Made by a program: the position numbers and the translations under genes. DNA of 24,236 nucleotides from Brugia malayi (lineage: Eukaryota; Nematoda; Chromadorea; Rhabditida; Onchocercidae): contig NW_025062363.1 of NCBI RefSeq assembly GCF_000002995.4, forward strand, positions 1 through 24,236, read 5' to 3'. Of the stretch, positions 24,040 through 24,236 are shown piece after piece. The stretch's first letter is position 1. Each line of letters starts with the position of its first letter. The notes under the pieces are model-generated. The model had not been told where the DNA came from and made no database searches. It worked only from the letters and a program-made list of their open reading frames with translations.

Positions 24040-24236
24040 GACCAGCACTGGTACAATGCACGTAACATAGTCAATTAGGTTCAAAATAAGCTTTTTTTAG
24101 CAGTTTTGGCACTTAATTAAAATTAAAATTGATAAATTAGAACCAATTTCCTTGTCTAATGTAAGAAAACTATAACAAATTTTAAAATTTTTAAAAAATT
24201 CAAAATTTAATTTGAATTTAAATTTAATTTAAATTT
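24040..24236. repeat. Right-edge partial unit
   Basis: The first 197 bases of a unit, following the consensus to about 24208. One A is then missing from an AAA run (24209-24210). The last base, 24236, is T where the consensus has C. The array clearly continues beyond the window or is cut by it, as no unrelated flank is reached. The two differences in the last 28 bases mirror the differences at the left edge and may reflect low support at a contig end. Confidence 0.85.

Larger units (their letters stand above)
1..24236. repeat. Satellite DNA array, 322-bp unit, about 75 copies
   Basis: The window is a single head-to-tail array. The anchor GACCAGCAC occurs 75 times, all in the same orientation, from 223 to 24040. 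Of the 74 spacings between anchors, 62 are 322 bp, ten are 321, one is 320 (starting 16958) and one is 323 (starting 22429). These sum to the observed 23,817 bp. Internal units differ only by single-base changes in homopolymer runs. Composition is about 21% G+C. Tandem arrays with units of 150-180 or 300-360 bp are characteristic of eukaryotic heterochromatic satellites, and near-identity implies recent amplification or efficient homogenisation by unequal exchange or gene conversion. No inserted element, inversion or unrelated sequence interrupts the array. I cannot assign it to a named family or species. Confidence 0.98.

Noticed and set aside
1..24236. CRISPR array
   Set aside because: The repeats are 322 bp and contiguous, with no variable spacers between shorter repeats and no cas genes.

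Overview
The whole window is one head-to-tail tandem array of a non-coding, AT-rich satellite repeat. No protein-coding gene, rRNA, tRNA, transposase, CRISPR array or other conventional gene is visible on either strand. The repeat unit is 322 bp and about 21% G+C (67 G/C bases counted by hand). Taking GACCAGCAC as the start of each unit, the anchor occurs 75 times, at 223, 545, 867 and so on to 24040. That gives 74 complete units, plus a 222-bp partial unit at the left edge and a 197-bp partial unit at the right edge. Of the complete units, 62 are exactly 322 bp, ten are 321, one is 320 and one is 323. Every internal difference I found is a one-base length change in a homopolymer run. I saw no internal substitution.

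Organism: nothing here identifies a species. A long, nearly perfect array of a roughly 320-bp AT-rich unit with no open frame is typical of eukaryotic satellite DNA in constitutive heterochromatin (centromeric, pericentromeric, subtelomeric, or on a sex or B chromosome). It would be very unusual in a bacterium. CpG is not depleted (3 per unit, about 3.5 expected from composition). I do not recognise the repeat as a named family.

Layout: 1-222 is the left edge. Positions 1-106 are a visibly diverged form of the repeat, and from 107 the sequence matches the consensus except for one missing G at 223. Positions 223-24039 are the homogeneous array. Positions 24040-24236 are the right partial unit, with one deleted A at 24209-24210 and a mismatching last base. 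Homopolymer variants fall between about 3.9 and 17.9 kb, with one more at 22.5 kb. Units 1-11 (223-3764) and 56-69 (17921-22428) look identical to each other.

Within each unit (coordinates for the reference unit 545-866) there are four zones. The first is a relatively GC-richer segment (545-615) with an interrupted palindrome, a GGTTCAAAAT motif and a T7 run. The second is an AT-rich spacer with a small hairpin (631-654). The third is a dense block of overlapping A/T palindromes (682-766). The fourth is a fold-back segment (767-829) that places CTGATGA in a loop, followed by a TATAAAA motif at 844-850. These are structural observations. No function is demonstrated, and the likeliest reading is a recently amplified or strongly homogenised satellite.
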